Origin: JAIXUI01 sp943373175
Lineage (GTDB): Bacteria; Bacteroidota; Bacteroidia; UBA7662; JAIXUI01
NCBI GenBank assembly: GCA_943373175.1
Contig: CALSBM010000039.1
Coordinates: 1-28,780, forward strand
Length of the DNA: 28,780 nucleotides
Direction: 5' to 3'
Below, one piece after another: positions 16,883-24,234 of the stretch; within the stretch, counting starts at the first letter, position 1, and the number at the start of each line of letters is the position of its first letter. The position numbers were made by a program, and so were the translations under genes. The notes beneath the pieces were generated by a model, which was not told the DNA's origin, made no database searches, and saw nothing but the letters and a program-made list of their open reading frames with translations.

Positions 16883-16948
16883 AATCTGCGAGAATCTGCG
16901 CTTGTAATCTTCCCAAAAAACAAGTGTTGTATCTGCGTAAATCCGCGG
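16883..16948. repeat. Second locus of 'ctgcgtaaatctgcgg'-type repeats
   Basis: AATCTGCGAGAATCTGCGC at 16883-16901 and ATCTGCGTAAATCCGCGG at 16931-16948 repeat the same words found at 8849-8944. The gap between nth and the glyoxalase gene is otherwise featureless. Confidence 0.55.
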
Positions 16949-16996
16949 GAGAAGTGGAATAGTTAACGAATTAGGAGAAGTGGAATAGTTAACGAA
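16948..16996. repeat. Two direct copies of a 23-bp word, 26-bp period
   Basis: GGAGAAGTGGAATAGTTAAC followed by GAA occurs at 16948-16970 and again, identically, at 16974-16996, separated by TTA. It contains the palindromic core GTTAAC and could be a tandem binding site or a small duplication. Confidence 0.8.
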
Positions 16997-17035
16997 ATGA
17001 ACTAGAGTGAACTACCCATAATCAAACGGCACCAA

Positions 17036-17434
17036 TTATCCCTTAGCAGGCTCTACCAATTCAATCGGCAAGCCATCAGGGTCTCCAAAAAAAGTAAAAC
17101 GAGCAGATGTATAAGGATCGATGCGAATCGGTTCAACAGCTACAGCATGCTGCTGAAGACGCAAGATTACCTCATCGAGATTAAGAACCGTAAAGGCAAG
17201 ATGCCGCAACCCTACTGCTTCCGGCCAAGCCAACCGTGCTGGAGGATTAGGGAAGCTGAAAAGCTCAAGCACATAGTGTCCATTCAAACTCAGATCACAC
17301 TTCCAGCTATCGCGCTCTTCTCGATAAACTTCATGCTGAACAACAAATCCCAAAACAAGGGTATAGAAATCCTTCGAACGGGCATAATCCGAAACAATAA
17401 TGGCGATATGGTGAACTCCCTGAAAAACAGACAT
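17036..17434 (-). CDS. VOC (glyoxalase I-like) metalloprotein, YaeR type
   Basis: The 132-residue protein has the paired beta-alpha-beta-beta-beta units of the vicinal oxygen chelate superfamily. The start 'GVHHIAIIVSDYARSKDFYTLVLGF' and the end 'FFGDPDGLPIELVEP' match the SMU1112c/YaeR subfamily. Likely metal ligands are H9 (or H8), E57, H78 (in 'GLRHLAF') and E125 (in 'LPIELVE'). The function of the subfamily is unclear; glyoxalase activity is assumed from the fold. The gene is divergent from rplM with 76 bp between the starts. Confidence 0.88.
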   Translation of the reverse strand: MSVFQGVHHIAIIVSDYARSKDFYTLVLGFVVQHEVYREERDSWKCDLSLNGHYVLELFSFPNPPARLAWPEAVGLRHLAFTVLNLDEVILRLQQHAVAVEPIRIDPYTSARFTFFGDPDGLPIELVEPAKG

Positions 17435-17438
17435 TCAA

Positions 17439-17446
17439 CAAAGATG
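17439..17446 (-). promoter_or_regulatory. Putative -7 element for the VOC gene
   Basis: The minus strand reads CATCTTTG, the same word as upstream of the GT2 gene, ending 4 nt before ATG 17434. It lies about 10 bp from the -33 box of the divergent rplM promoter, so the two promoters may interfere. Confidence 0.45.
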
Positions 17447-17455
17447 TATTTAGGG

Positions 17456-17486
17456 TTTGAAAAGAAAAAACAGATTGCTACTTTTG
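17456..17486 (+). promoter_or_regulatory. Promoter of the rplM-rpsI-rpsB operon
   Basis: TTTG at 17456-17459 and TACTTTTG at 17479-17486 match both Bacteroidota promoter boxes exactly with a 19-bp spacer. The -7 box ends 24 nt before the GTG of rplM. It is the clearest promoter in the window. Confidence 0.72.
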
Positions 17487-17510
17487 CAGCCCTAAACAAA
17501 CCCACACGTC

Positions 17511-17957
17511 GTGAATACGTTAAGTTACAAAACTGTCTCTGCCAACAAGCAAACTGTTGTCAAGAAGTGGTATCTCATCGATGCCGAAGCAGAGATTGTG
17601 GGGCGCCTGGCAGCCAAAGCAGCATCCGTGCTGCGCGGCAAGCACAAGCCTAGCTACACCCCACACGTAGACTGCGGAGATAATGTAATTATTATCAATG
17701 CAGACAAAATCAGATTCACCGGAAACAAACTGAATGAGAAGACTTACTTCTTCTATTCAGGGCACCCCGGTGGAAAACGCCTGGAAACTGCCAGGATGTT
17801 ACTCAACCGTCGCCCAACTTACGTTGTTGAAAAGGCGATTAAAGGCATGCTGCCTAAGAACAGCTTAGGCCGTGAAGTTTTCCGCAACCTCCATGTATAT
17901 GCAGGCCCGAATCACCCTCACGCTGCACAAACGCCAGAAATCCTAAAAGTTAAATAA
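17511..17957 (+). CDS. rplM: 50S ribosomal protein L13
   Basis: The 148-residue product carries the L13 marks 'WYLIDAEAEIVGRLAAKAASVLRGKHKPSYTPHVDCGDNVIIINADKI', 'GKRLETARMLLNRRPTYVVEKAIKGMLPKNSLGREVFRNLHVYAGPNHPH'. L13 is an early-assembly protein of the large subunit. The start codon is GTG, chosen because 'MNTLSYKTVSANKQT' is the usual N terminus in Bacteroidota and no ATG lies nearby in frame. rpsI follows after 8 nt. Confidence 0.97.
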   Translation: MNTLSYKTVSANKQTVVKKWYLIDAEAEIVGRLAAKAASVLRGKHKPSYTPHVDCGDNVIIINADKIRFTGNKLNEKTYFFYSGHPGGKRLETARMLLNRRPTYVVEKAIKGMLPKNSLGREVFRNLHVYAGPNHPHAAQTPEILKVK

Positions 17958-17965
17958 TCCCGGCT

Positions 17966-18352
17966 ATGAGTACAACCCACACCATCGGACGCCGTAAAAC
18001 CGCAATTGCGCGTATTTACGTCCAGCCGGGAACCGGAATTATTACGGTAAACGGCAAGCCTTATACCGAATATTTCCCTACTTTGATCCTCCAGAAACTG
18101 GTTCTGAAACCGTTTGAACTAACTTCTACCGTCGGTACTTACGACGTGAAAGTGAATGTTATTGGCGGTGGTGTTACTGGCCAAGCCGATGCTATAAAGC
18201 TGGCTTTGGCTCGTGCCCTCGACAAAATCAACCCCGAATTCCACGCTGCTCTTAAAGCAGAATCGCTCTTCACCCGTGACCCACGTATGGTTGAGCGTAA
18301 GAAATTCGGCCAGCTCAAAGCGAGAAGAAGATTCCAGTTCAGCAAACGTTAA
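17966..18352 (+). CDS. rpsI: 30S ribosomal protein S9
   Basis: The 128-residue protein shows the S9 pattern: 'TIGRRKTAIARIYVQPGTGIITVNGKP' at the start, 'GGGVTGQADAIKLALARAL' in the middle, and the basic tail 'RDPRMVERKKFGQLKARRRFQFSKR' that reaches the P-site tRNA. It sits between rplM (8 nt) and rpsB (21 nt) in the conserved order. Confidence 0.98.
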   Translation: MSTTHTIGRRKTAIARIYVQPGTGIITVNGKPYTEYFPTLILQKLVLKPFELTSTVGTYDVKVNVIGGGVTGQADAIKLALARALDKINPEFHAALKAESLFTRDPRMVERKKFGQLKARRRFQFSKR

Positions 18353-18373
18353 TCCGCCAGGAGGACCCTTATC

Positions 18374-19282
18374 ATGTCAAAAGTTACTTATCAGGATTTG
18401 CTCGAGGCCGGCGTACATTTTGGCCACCTTAAGCGCAAGTGGCACCCGAAGATGGCTCCTTACATCTTCATGGAGAAAAACGACATTCACATCATCGACC
18501 TCAACAAAACTGTGGTTATGTTGGATGAAGCGGCTGCGGCTGTTAAATCCATCGCCCGCTCAGGTCGTAAAATCATGTTCGTTGCTACTAAAAAACAAGC
18601 GAAAGAAGTTATCGCTTCCGAAGCTAAACGTTTGGGTATGCCCTTCGTTACCGAGCGTTGGTTAGGTGGTATGCTTACCAATTTCGCAACCGTTCGTAAA
18701 TCCATCAAGAAGATGACCAACATCGAAAAGATGGAAGCTAACGGAACCATGGCAACGCTTTCTAAAAAAGAACGCCTCATGATTCGTCGTGAAAAAGAGA
18801 AATTGGAGCGCGTACTCGGAGGTATTACCGACCTCGCCCGCCTCCCATCAGCACTCTTCATCATCGACATCAAGAAAGAGCATATCGCCGTTAAAGAAGC
18901 GCAACGCCTTAACATTCCCACCATCGCTATGGTGGATACCAACTCTGACCCTACTCTTGTTGACTTCGCTATCCCTGCCAACGACGATGCTACCAAGTCT
19001 ATCAACCTCATCACTAGCGTAATCTTTAAAGCTATTGAAGAAGGCTTGGCTGAACGTAAGAACGACAAGGAAGAAGAGGCTGAAGGTGCTGACATCGCTG
19101 AGATGATGCCTGAAGTGGTCGCTGAAGTGGAAGCCGAAGAAGAAGCTGGAGCAGAAGCTGCACCAGCCGCCGAAGCAGAAATAGATGCACCTGCCACCGA
19201 GGTGGTAGCCGCAGAGACAGCCGCCGAAAGCGATGCATCCGACGAAGCTGCCGGAACCTCCGAAGAAGCTACAGAAGCTTAA
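18374..19282 (+). CDS. rpsB: 30S ribosomal protein S2 with a long acidic tail
   Basis: The first 226 residues are canonical S2: 'LLEAGVHFGHLKRKWHPKMAPYIF', 'TERWLGGMLTNFATVRKSI', 'LPSALFIIDIKKEHIAVKEAQRLNIPTIAMVDTNSDP'. S2 is the last large protein to join the 30S and bridges to S1. Residues from about 227 to 302 form a tail of mostly Ala, Glu and Val, with Asp and Thr, expected to be disordered; tails of this kind are seen in some Bacteroidota, but this one is long. The GGAGG at 18360-18364 lies 9 nt before ATG 18374, one of the few strong Shine-Dalgarno sites in the window. A strong terminator follows. Confidence 0.97.
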   Translation: MSKVTYQDLLEAGVHFGHLKRKWHPKMAPYIFMEKNDIHIIDLNKTVVMLDEAAAAVKSIARSGRKIMFVATKKQAKEVIASEAKRLGMPFVTERWLGGMLTNFATVRKSIKKMTNIEKMEANGTMATLSKKERLMIRREKEKLERVLGGITDLARLPSALFIIDIKKEHIAVKEAQRLNIPTIAMVDTNSDPTLVDFAIPANDDATKSINLITSVIFKAIEEGLAERKNDKEEEAEGADIAEMMPEVVAEVEAEEEAGAEAAPAAEAEIDAPATEVVAAETAAESDASDEAAGTSEEATEA

Positions 19283-19290
19283 CACATAAC

Positions 19291-19324
19291 GGGGGTTGAA
19301 TCTAAATCAACCCCCTTTTTTTTG
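19291..19324 (+). terminator. Rho-independent terminator between rpsB and tsf
   Basis: A perfect 9-bp stem GGGGGTTGA (19291-19299) / TCAACCCCC (19307-19315) with a 7-nt loop is followed by nine T. It separates rpsB from tsf, only 26 nt before the tsf start. It is strong enough to end transcription or to act as an attenuator that lowers tsf expression. Confidence 0.93.
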
Positions 19325-19350
19325 CCTAAACTTTCAATTTTCCAAATACC

Positions 19351-20184
19351 ATGAGTACAATCACCGCGTCTGACGTCAACAAACTGCGCCAGCTTACCGG
19401 CGCAGGGATGATGGACTGTAAAAAAGCCCTCACCGAAGCCAATGGAGACTTCGAAGAGGCCGTCACCATTCTGCGTAAAAAAGGCCAGAAAGTATCTGCC
19501 AACCGCGCCGACCGTGATGCTAAGGAAGGTGTTGTTATCGCTCGCACCAATGCCGACGGCACTTTTGGTGTAGTAGTACGCCTGAGCTGCGAAACCGATT
19601 TTGTTTCTAAAAACGAAGACTTCGTTGCTTTCGGAAACGCTATCGCCGATGCTGCTCTCGCAGCTTCTGCTACCGACCTCGACACTGTTCACGATTTAAC
19701 CATCGACGGTGGTGTTAAAATCGGTGACAAAATCGATGAATTCGTAGCCAAAATCGGAGAGAAAATCTCGGTTACCGAATACCATACCCTCACTTCTGAT
19801 TTCGTGGTTCCTTACATCCACATGGGCAACCGTATTGGTGTTTTGGTAGCCCTCAACCAAAATGGGGACGCTCAACTTACCGCTGGTAAAGACGTTGCGA
19901 TGCAAATCGCTGCCATGAATCCGGTTGCGGTTGATAAAGACCAAGTTGACCCTTCTATTGTTGAGCGTGAAATCGAAATCGGTAAAGATCAGGCACGCCA
20001 AGAAGGTAAACCTGAGAATATCATTGAGAAAATTGCACTCGGTAAACTCAACAAATTCTACCAAGAAAACACCCTTCTCAACCAAGCTTTCGTGAAAAAT
20101 GGTGAATTAACTATCGCGAAAATGCTTGACGATGTTTCTTCCGGCCTTACGGTGAAGTCATTCGTACGAATTGCTTTAGGCTAA
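19351..20184 (+). CDS. tsf: Elongation factor Ts
   Basis: The 277-residue factor recycles EF-Tu by releasing GDP. The N-terminal UBA-like 'VNKLRQLTGAGMMDCKKALTEANGDFEEAVTILRKKG' is diagnostic, and 'CETDFVSKNEDF' is the EF-Tu-contacting motif. The core continues with 'HMGNRIGVLVAL' and 'DVAMQIAAMNP'. The length fits the family. It lies between two strong terminators, so it may have its own promoter in the 26 nt after the first terminator, though none was recognised there, or depend on read-through from rpsB. Confidence 0.97.
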   Translation: MSTITASDVNKLRQLTGAGMMDCKKALTEANGDFEEAVTILRKKGQKVSANRADRDAKEGVVIARTNADGTFGVVVRLSCETDFVSKNEDFVAFGNAIADAALAASATDLDTVHDLTIDGGVKIGDKIDEFVAKIGEKISVTEYHTLTSDFVVPYIHMGNRIGVLVALNQNGDAQLTAGKDVAMQIAAMNPVAVDKDQVDPSIVEREIEIGKDQARQEGKPENIIEKIALGKLNKFYQENTLLNQAFVKNGELTIAKMLDDVSSGLTVKSFVRIALG

Positions 20185-20208
20185 GACGAAATTTCCGATA
20201 ATTCCTTG

Positions 20209-20237
20209 CCCGTTCTCTGTGGAGAACGGGTTTTTTT
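20209..20237 (+). terminator. Rho-independent terminator after tsf
   Basis: CCCGTTCTC (20209-20217), a TGTG loop and GAGAACGGG (20222-20230) form a perfect 9-bp stem followed by seven T. It ends the tsf transcript 42 nt before pyrH. Confidence 0.95.
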
Positions 20238-20278
20238 ATGCCTAAAAATTGGCATCTTGCGACCGCAATTCCCCGGCA

Positions 20279-20983
20279 ATGAAATTCAAACGTATCCTTC
20301 TCAAACTCAGTGGTGAGTCGCTCATGGGCGACAAACAATTCGGTATCGACCAAACAAGAATCGACCAATACGCACAAGACATTCTGCAAATTGTAGAAAA
20401 AGGCGTAGAGGTTGCCATAGTCATAGGAGGTGGCAATATTTTCCGAGGGGTTCAGGCTGAAAAAGCCAACCTCGATCGTGCTCAAGGCGATTACATGGGT
20501 ATGCTGGCTACTGTTATCAACTCTATGGCACTGCAAGGCGCCCTAGAAAAAGTGGGCATCATCACCCGTTTGCAAAGCGCAATCAAAATGGAGCAAATTG
20601 CAGAACCTTTCATCCGTCGTAAAGCCATGCGCCACCTCGAAAAAGGTCGTGTGGTAATCTTTGGCGCCGGTACCGGCAACCCTTACTTCACCACCGATAC
20701 CGCCGCTTCCCTTCGCGCTATCGAAATTGGCGCCGACGTGCTGCTCAAAGGAACTCGGGTGGACGGCATCTACACCGCTGATCCAGAGAAGGATAAAAAC
20801 GCAACTAAATACGACCATCTCAGCTTTGAAGAAGCTTACTCCAAAAACCTGAATGTAATGGATATGACAGCCTTCACGCTTTGCCAAGAAAATAAACTCC
20901 CCATCATCGTTTTTGACATGAACACACCCGGAAACTTACTTAAATTGGTTTCAGGTGCAGCAATGGGAACTCTTGTACGATAA
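20279..20983 (+). CDS. pyrH: UMP kinase
   Basis: The 234-residue enzyme phosphorylates UMP to UDP with ATP in pyrimidine nucleotide synthesis. It belongs to the amino-acid-kinase fold. Marks are 'FKRILLKLSGESLMG' (ATP-binding), 'VIGGGNIFRG', 'DYMGMLATVINSMALQ' and 'TGNPYFTTDTAASLRAIEI'. The frame can be extended to 20249 with a TTG start, but ATG 20279 gives the family N terminus. frr follows after 17 nt. Confidence 0.97.
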   Translation: MKFKRILLKLSGESLMGDKQFGIDQTRIDQYAQDILQIVEKGVEVAIVIGGGNIFRGVQAEKANLDRAQGDYMGMLATVINSMALQGALEKVGIITRLQSAIKMEQIAEPFIRRKAMRHLEKGRVVIFGAGTGNPYFTTDTAASLRAIEIGADVLLKGTRVDGIYTADPEKDKNATKYDHLSFEEAYSKNLNVMDMTAFTLCQENKLPIIVFDMNTPGNLLKLVSGAAMGTLVR

Positions 20984-21000
20984 TATAAACAACCTTTGAT

Positions 21001-21564
21001 ATGAACGAAGAAGTCAAAATGTACCTCGACGATGCTAAAGACACTATGGAAAAGGCTATCGTCCATCTGCAAAACGAATTGGGGAAACTCCGTGCAGGTA
21101 AGGCTTCTCCTGCTATGGTTGATACCCTCCGTGTTGACTATTACGGTACGCTCACCCCTATCGGGCAGATAGCAAACATCTCTACGCCGGATGCTCGAAC
21201 CATCTCCATACAACCCTGGGAGAAAAACATGCTTACTCCAATCGAAAAAGCCATTGTTATTTCCAACCTCGGCCTCACTCCTACCAACGATGGCCAATTA
21301 ATACGCATCAACATTCCAGCTCTCACCGAAGAACGTCGTAAAGACATCTTCAAGAAGGTGAAAGCCGAAGGTGAAAATGGTAAAGTATCGATACGTAATA
21401 TCCGTCGAGATACCAACGAAGCCGTCAAGAAAATGCAGAAAGACGGTCTTCCGGAAGATATGGCTAAAGATGCGGAAGCTAAGGTTCAGGTGCTCACCGA
21501 CAAGTACATCGCCAAAGTGGACGAAGTATTGGCAGCGAAAGAAAAAGAATTGATGACCATTTAA
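21001..21564 (+). CDS. frr: Ribosome recycling factor
   Basis: The 187-residue protein splits the post-termination ribosome together with EF-G. The typical core is present: 'LGKLRAGKASPAMVDTLRVDYYG', 'ISTPDARTISIQPWEKNMLTPIEKAI', 'LTEERRKDIFKKVK' and 'RNIRRDTNEAVKKMQKDG'. It is directly downstream of pyrH in the conserved order. The GT25 gene starts 8 nt after the stop. Confidence 0.97.
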   Translation: MNEEVKMYLDDAKDTMEKAIVHLQNELGKLRAGKASPAMVDTLRVDYYGTLTPIGQIANISTPDARTISIQPWEKNMLTPIEKAIVISNLGLTPTNDGQLIRINIPALTEERRKDIFKKVKAEGENGKVSIRNIRRDTNEAVKKMQKDGLPEDMAKDAEAKVQVLTDKYIAKVDEVLAAKEKELMTI

Positions 21565-21572
21565 TAGCGGAC

Positions 21573-22307
21573 ATGCAGCAAGCCCTGCAAGTTGATCAGC
21601 TTTATGTTATCCACGTCTGGAACGGCTTCGAGGAAAGGCGTAAGCGCCTCGAAGCCGACTTCCGGGCACATGGTCTGGAATGGACTTATATTCTAGAAGG
21701 TGATATTTCCGATCTCAACGAAGAGATTCTTTCTACTTGGTTTTCGCCTCCTTTCAATTCACCTTCCGCCGGAAGCTCATGCGTTTATAAACACCTTAGG
21801 GCTTGTATCAGGCTTATAGAAAGCGACCTACAACGAGCACTTATTTTTGAAGACGACGCCATTTTGGCCGAAAACTTCAACCCCATTTTCAACCAAAGCA
21901 TCCGGGAAATCAGCCACTTACCGGAAACTTCACCCCTCTATATTTCTTACGAGAATTCCGGACTCGACTTTATTCCAGCATCCGAACAACATGAGGGTCA
22001 AGTATTGTACGAACGCAGAGCCGGACGCTGTGCCGGAGCATACCTGATCAACCGCGCGTTTGCAGAAAGAACCTTGGAATATGCGCGTAACATCAAATGC
22101 AGTAAAGCCATTGACTGGGTACACAATGACTTGTTTGCCAGCCAACCCGATATTAAAGCGTATTGGAGTGAGCCAGCTATCGTAGAACAAGGCAGCCATA
22201 ACGGCCTCTACGCCTCAACACTTGAGAGCACCCCTTCCGGGTGGTTTCGCCAGTTAAGTTTCCGCCTTCAAAAATGGGCGCGAAGAAAACGAGCAGGTAG
22301 AAAGTAA
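21573..22307 (+). CDS. Glycosyltransferase family 25 (LPS/surface glycan type)
   Basis: The 244-residue protein matches the GT25 (LPS beta-1,4-galactosyltransferase-like) family. It begins 'QLYVIHVWNGFEERRKRLEADF', has the acceptor-proximal 'SSCVYKHLRACIRLIES' in place of the usual GxxGCxxSH, and the central 'ALIFEDDAIL' (E-D-D at about 92-94), which holds the metal/nucleotide-sugar site. 'GAYLINRAFAERTL', 'AIDWVHNDLF' and 'EPAIVEQGSHNG' complete the fold. The acceptor and sugar are not known. It lies 8 nt after frr, likely cotranscribed, an unusual neighbour for a translation factor. Confidence 0.85.
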   Translation: MQQALQVDQLYVIHVWNGFEERRKRLEADFRAHGLEWTYILEGDISDLNEEILSTWFSPPFNSPSAGSSCVYKHLRACIRLIESDLQRALIFEDDAILAENFNPIFNQSIREISHLPETSPLYISYENSGLDFIPASEQHEGQVLYERRAGRCAGAYLINRAFAERTLEYARNIKCSKAIDWVHNDLFASQPDIKAYWSEPAIVEQGSHNGLYASTLESTPSGWFRQLSFRLQKWARRKRAGRK

Positions 22308-22359
22308 CACAATTGGTAAAAGGAAGCAGACCCGCTTATAATAAACCATTCTGATGTAC

Positions 22360-22367
22360 TACTTTTG
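22360..22367 (+). promoter_or_regulatory. Putative -7 element for the flavoprotein gene
   Basis: TACTTTTG matches TAnnTTTG exactly and is the same 8-mer as in the rplM promoter. No TTTG lies at the expected -33 position. It ends 31 nt before ATG 22399. Confidence 0.4.
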
Positions 22368-22398
22368 GCAACAGAGAAAATAAGATGCGAATTGAGTA

Positions 22399-23709
22399 AT
22401 GTTTTCTTTTACTACGATGGAAATAAACAGGGCATTAAACGAGGGTAAGGAATCGCAGAATAGTACGATTGCTGTAATTGGGGGTGGCCCAGCAGGGCTA
22501 ATCAGTTGTTTTTGGCTTCAAAAGTTTGGCATTCCTCATTTATTGATTGAGAAACAGGAGTATCCGAGAGATAAAGCCTGTGCTGATATCCTAACTTCTA
22601 ATGCGATAAGGAGAATCAATGAAATCAACTCTACCTACATACCGGAAATGATTGAAATGGGCTTACTTAGGCCCATTCATGGTACGGACTTCATCACGCC
22701 CAACCACAACACAATCAACCTCAAATACAAGTTTCTGGATAACATTCAAGGAACTCCTTCGTGTTACTCGATAAAGCGTTCCGACCTGGATAACTTTCTA
22801 TATCAAAAATTAATTCTGAGTCCTCTAACAAAGGCCATTACGGGGTATTCTGTAAAAAAAATCGAAGTAGAAAAGGAAGGCTGCCGCATTTCCGGTAGTC
22901 GAGGAGAATCCTTTTACGCTAGCTTGGTAATGGTGGCAACTGGATCGAATTTCAATCCTTTAGAGAAGAAGCGTAAAACGGAAGATATCCATACGGCAGT
23001 TGGTATTCAGGCATACTACCGGGGAATAGAATCTAAACTTAACGATAGCGAGTTCTTTCTCATGCCCGAGTTTATGCCGGGAGCGTTTTACATTTCTCCC
23101 TTAGAAAAGGATTTATTTAACGTCAATATGGTTTTTCGCGGTGACGTTGTTCGTAAAAAAGGTGCAGATTTAAAAGTAGAATTCGAAAAGTTCATTCAAA
23201 CAAATGAATCGGTCAGAGAGCGTTTCCGTAAAGCTGAAAGGGTAAGTGATTTTACGGGAAGTCGTTTGATTTTAGGGACTAAAAAGCGAACTATTTGCGG
23301 GGATCGCTACATGTTCTTAGGGGATAGTGCCGGCTTAATCGACCTTATTACAGCCAATGGAATTCCACAAGCGATGTTGAGCGGTAGGCTGGCGGCTGAA
23401 CAAGCCAAGAAGTGTATCATGCAGCAGGATTTTTCTAAGGAAGCCCTAATGGAATATCAGACGACCTTGCAACACCAGATTAAAAAGGATGTAGCTGTCG
23501 GAAAAACGGTGAATCCATTTTTAAAATATTCATGGATACATAAAGTGTTAATTTCAATATTTAATTTTCTTTCGCACACTTCTTCTAGAAATTCTTCTCT
23601 CATTAAAATACTTTACTCAGATAAACCTGCATCGCTTCTTATTAATCCATTTTTTTATTATAACCTATTTAAGGAAAGTGCATTAGCAAAAAAGCCTGTT
23701 AGAGAATAG
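22399..23709 (+). CDS. FAD-dependent oxidoreductase, geranylgeranyl-reductase-like
   Basis: The 436-residue flavoprotein belongs to the FAD-binding family of geranylgeranyl reductases and related hydroxylases (GR2 class). The FAD-binding Rossmann motif is 'IAVIGGGPAGLISCFWLQKFG' (about residues 24-44). The family loop is 'YPRDKACADILTSNAIRRI'. The FAD-contacting 'GDRYMFLGDSAGLIDLITANGIPQAMLSG' is near residue 305. The C-terminal 80 residues are rich in Phe, Ser and Lys and lack clear motifs. Substrate unknown; candidates are an isoprenoid or lipid double bond, or an aromatic halogenase-like reaction. A second in-frame ATG at 22417 is an equally possible start. The gene is more AT-rich than the upstream block. 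Its 3' end overlaps the minus-strand dehydrogenase stub by 11 bp. Confidence 0.85.
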   Translation: MFSFTTMEINRALNEGKESQNSTIAVIGGGPAGLISCFWLQKFGIPHLLIEKQEYPRDKACADILTSNAIRRINEINSTYIPEMIEMGLLRPIHGTDFITPNHNTINLKYKFLDNIQGTPSCYSIKRSDLDNFLYQKLILSPLTKAITGYSVKKIEVEKEGCRISGSRGESFYASLVMVATGSNFNPLEKKRKTEDIHTAVGIQAYYRGIESKLNDSEFFLMPEFMPGAFYISPLEKDLFNVNMVFRGDVVRKKGADLKVEFEKFIQTNESVRERFRKAERVSDFTGSRLILGTKKRTICGDRYMFLGDSAGLIDLITANGIPQAMLSGRLAAEQAKKCIMQQDFSKEALMEYQTTLQHQIKKDVAVGKTVNPFLKYSWIHKVLISIFNFLSHTSSRNSSLIKILYSDKPASLLINPFFYYNLFKESALAKKPVRE

Positions 23710-23902
23710 GGGGCGGAAACGTCATCTTTTCACTTTCAGACCATAATCGTTTGGCAACTTCTTTATTATTAGTGTATTCATCAGCTTCTATTATTGTTGG
23801 ATAACCTCTCATTTGTTGGAATCCATTAGGGCCAATAAACTCTCCGCCTTTTAAGTCTCCTGACTTCCGCACAAAATAAATTAACAAATTGTATCTGCCT
23901 AA
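23699..23902 (-). pseudogene. C-terminal remnant of a short-chain dehydrogenase/reductase
   Basis: The open frame (TTG at 23887, stop at 23699; open to a TAA at 23903) reads 'DLKGGEFIGPNGFQQMRGYP' and 'NNKEVAKRLWSESEKMT'. This is the C-terminal end of retinol-dehydrogenase-like SDR proteins ('GGEYxGPxGFMEMRGYP', 'VAxxLWxxSEKLT'). A full SDR is about 300 residues, and the Rossmann and YxxxK parts are missing. The residues before 'SGDLK' no longer fit. The break lies close to a truncated transposase on the other strand, so an insertion probably cut the gene. Assignment is from remembered pattern, not a search. Confidence 0.5.
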
Positions 23903-23962
23903 TTACCTGAGCATTACCTTCTTGAGTTCTATATTTTGGGTGTCCCAGGTTTATTTTTACAC

Positions 23963-23970
23963 TATTTTCG
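23963..23970 (+). promoter_or_regulatory. Putative -7 element of the transposase remnant
   Basis: TATTTTCG has one mismatch from TAnnTTTG and ends 3 nt before ATG 23974. The preceding TTGGGTGTCCCAGG is probably part of the insertion element's left side. Confidence 0.35.
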
Positions 23971-23973
23971 GAC

Positions 23974-24180
23974 ATGTTTATTAGAAAGAAGCCTAACAAA
24001 AGTGGAAAGATTAGTGTCCAGGTTATTGATAAAAGCTCTGGAAGTTATCGGGTGTTGAAGTCATTAGGAGCAAGTAGTGATGAATCCGTGATTGAGGAGC
24101 TTGTTTGTCAAGCACAATCCTTTATTAAATCAACTACAGGAGCAATTGAAATTGATTTTACCAATCCAAATCAGGATTAA
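23974..24180 (+). pseudogene. N-terminal remnant of an IS1634-like (IS4 group) transposase
   Basis: The 68-residue frame begins 'MFIRKKPNKSGKISVQVIDK' and continues 'SSGSYRVLKSLGASSDESVIEELVCQAQSFI', the typical N terminus of IS1634-family transposases, which are about 550-600 residues long. The DDE catalytic region is entirely absent. The frame stops at TAA, and the next gene begins 55 nt away on the other strand. No inverted copy of the left-end word TTGGGTGTCCC occurs downstream, so the element has lost its right side and cannot move. Confidence 0.65.
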
Positions 24181-24234
24181 TTTTTAGTTCATTCGTCTAT
24201 TCAATCTCACAAATTGGTAGAGATTCTTTGGGCT

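Noticed and set aside
18487..19197. 236-codon minus-strand frame opposite rpsB
   Set aside because: Its Ser/Ala-rich product is the complement of the rpsB codon pattern, and rpsB is certain.
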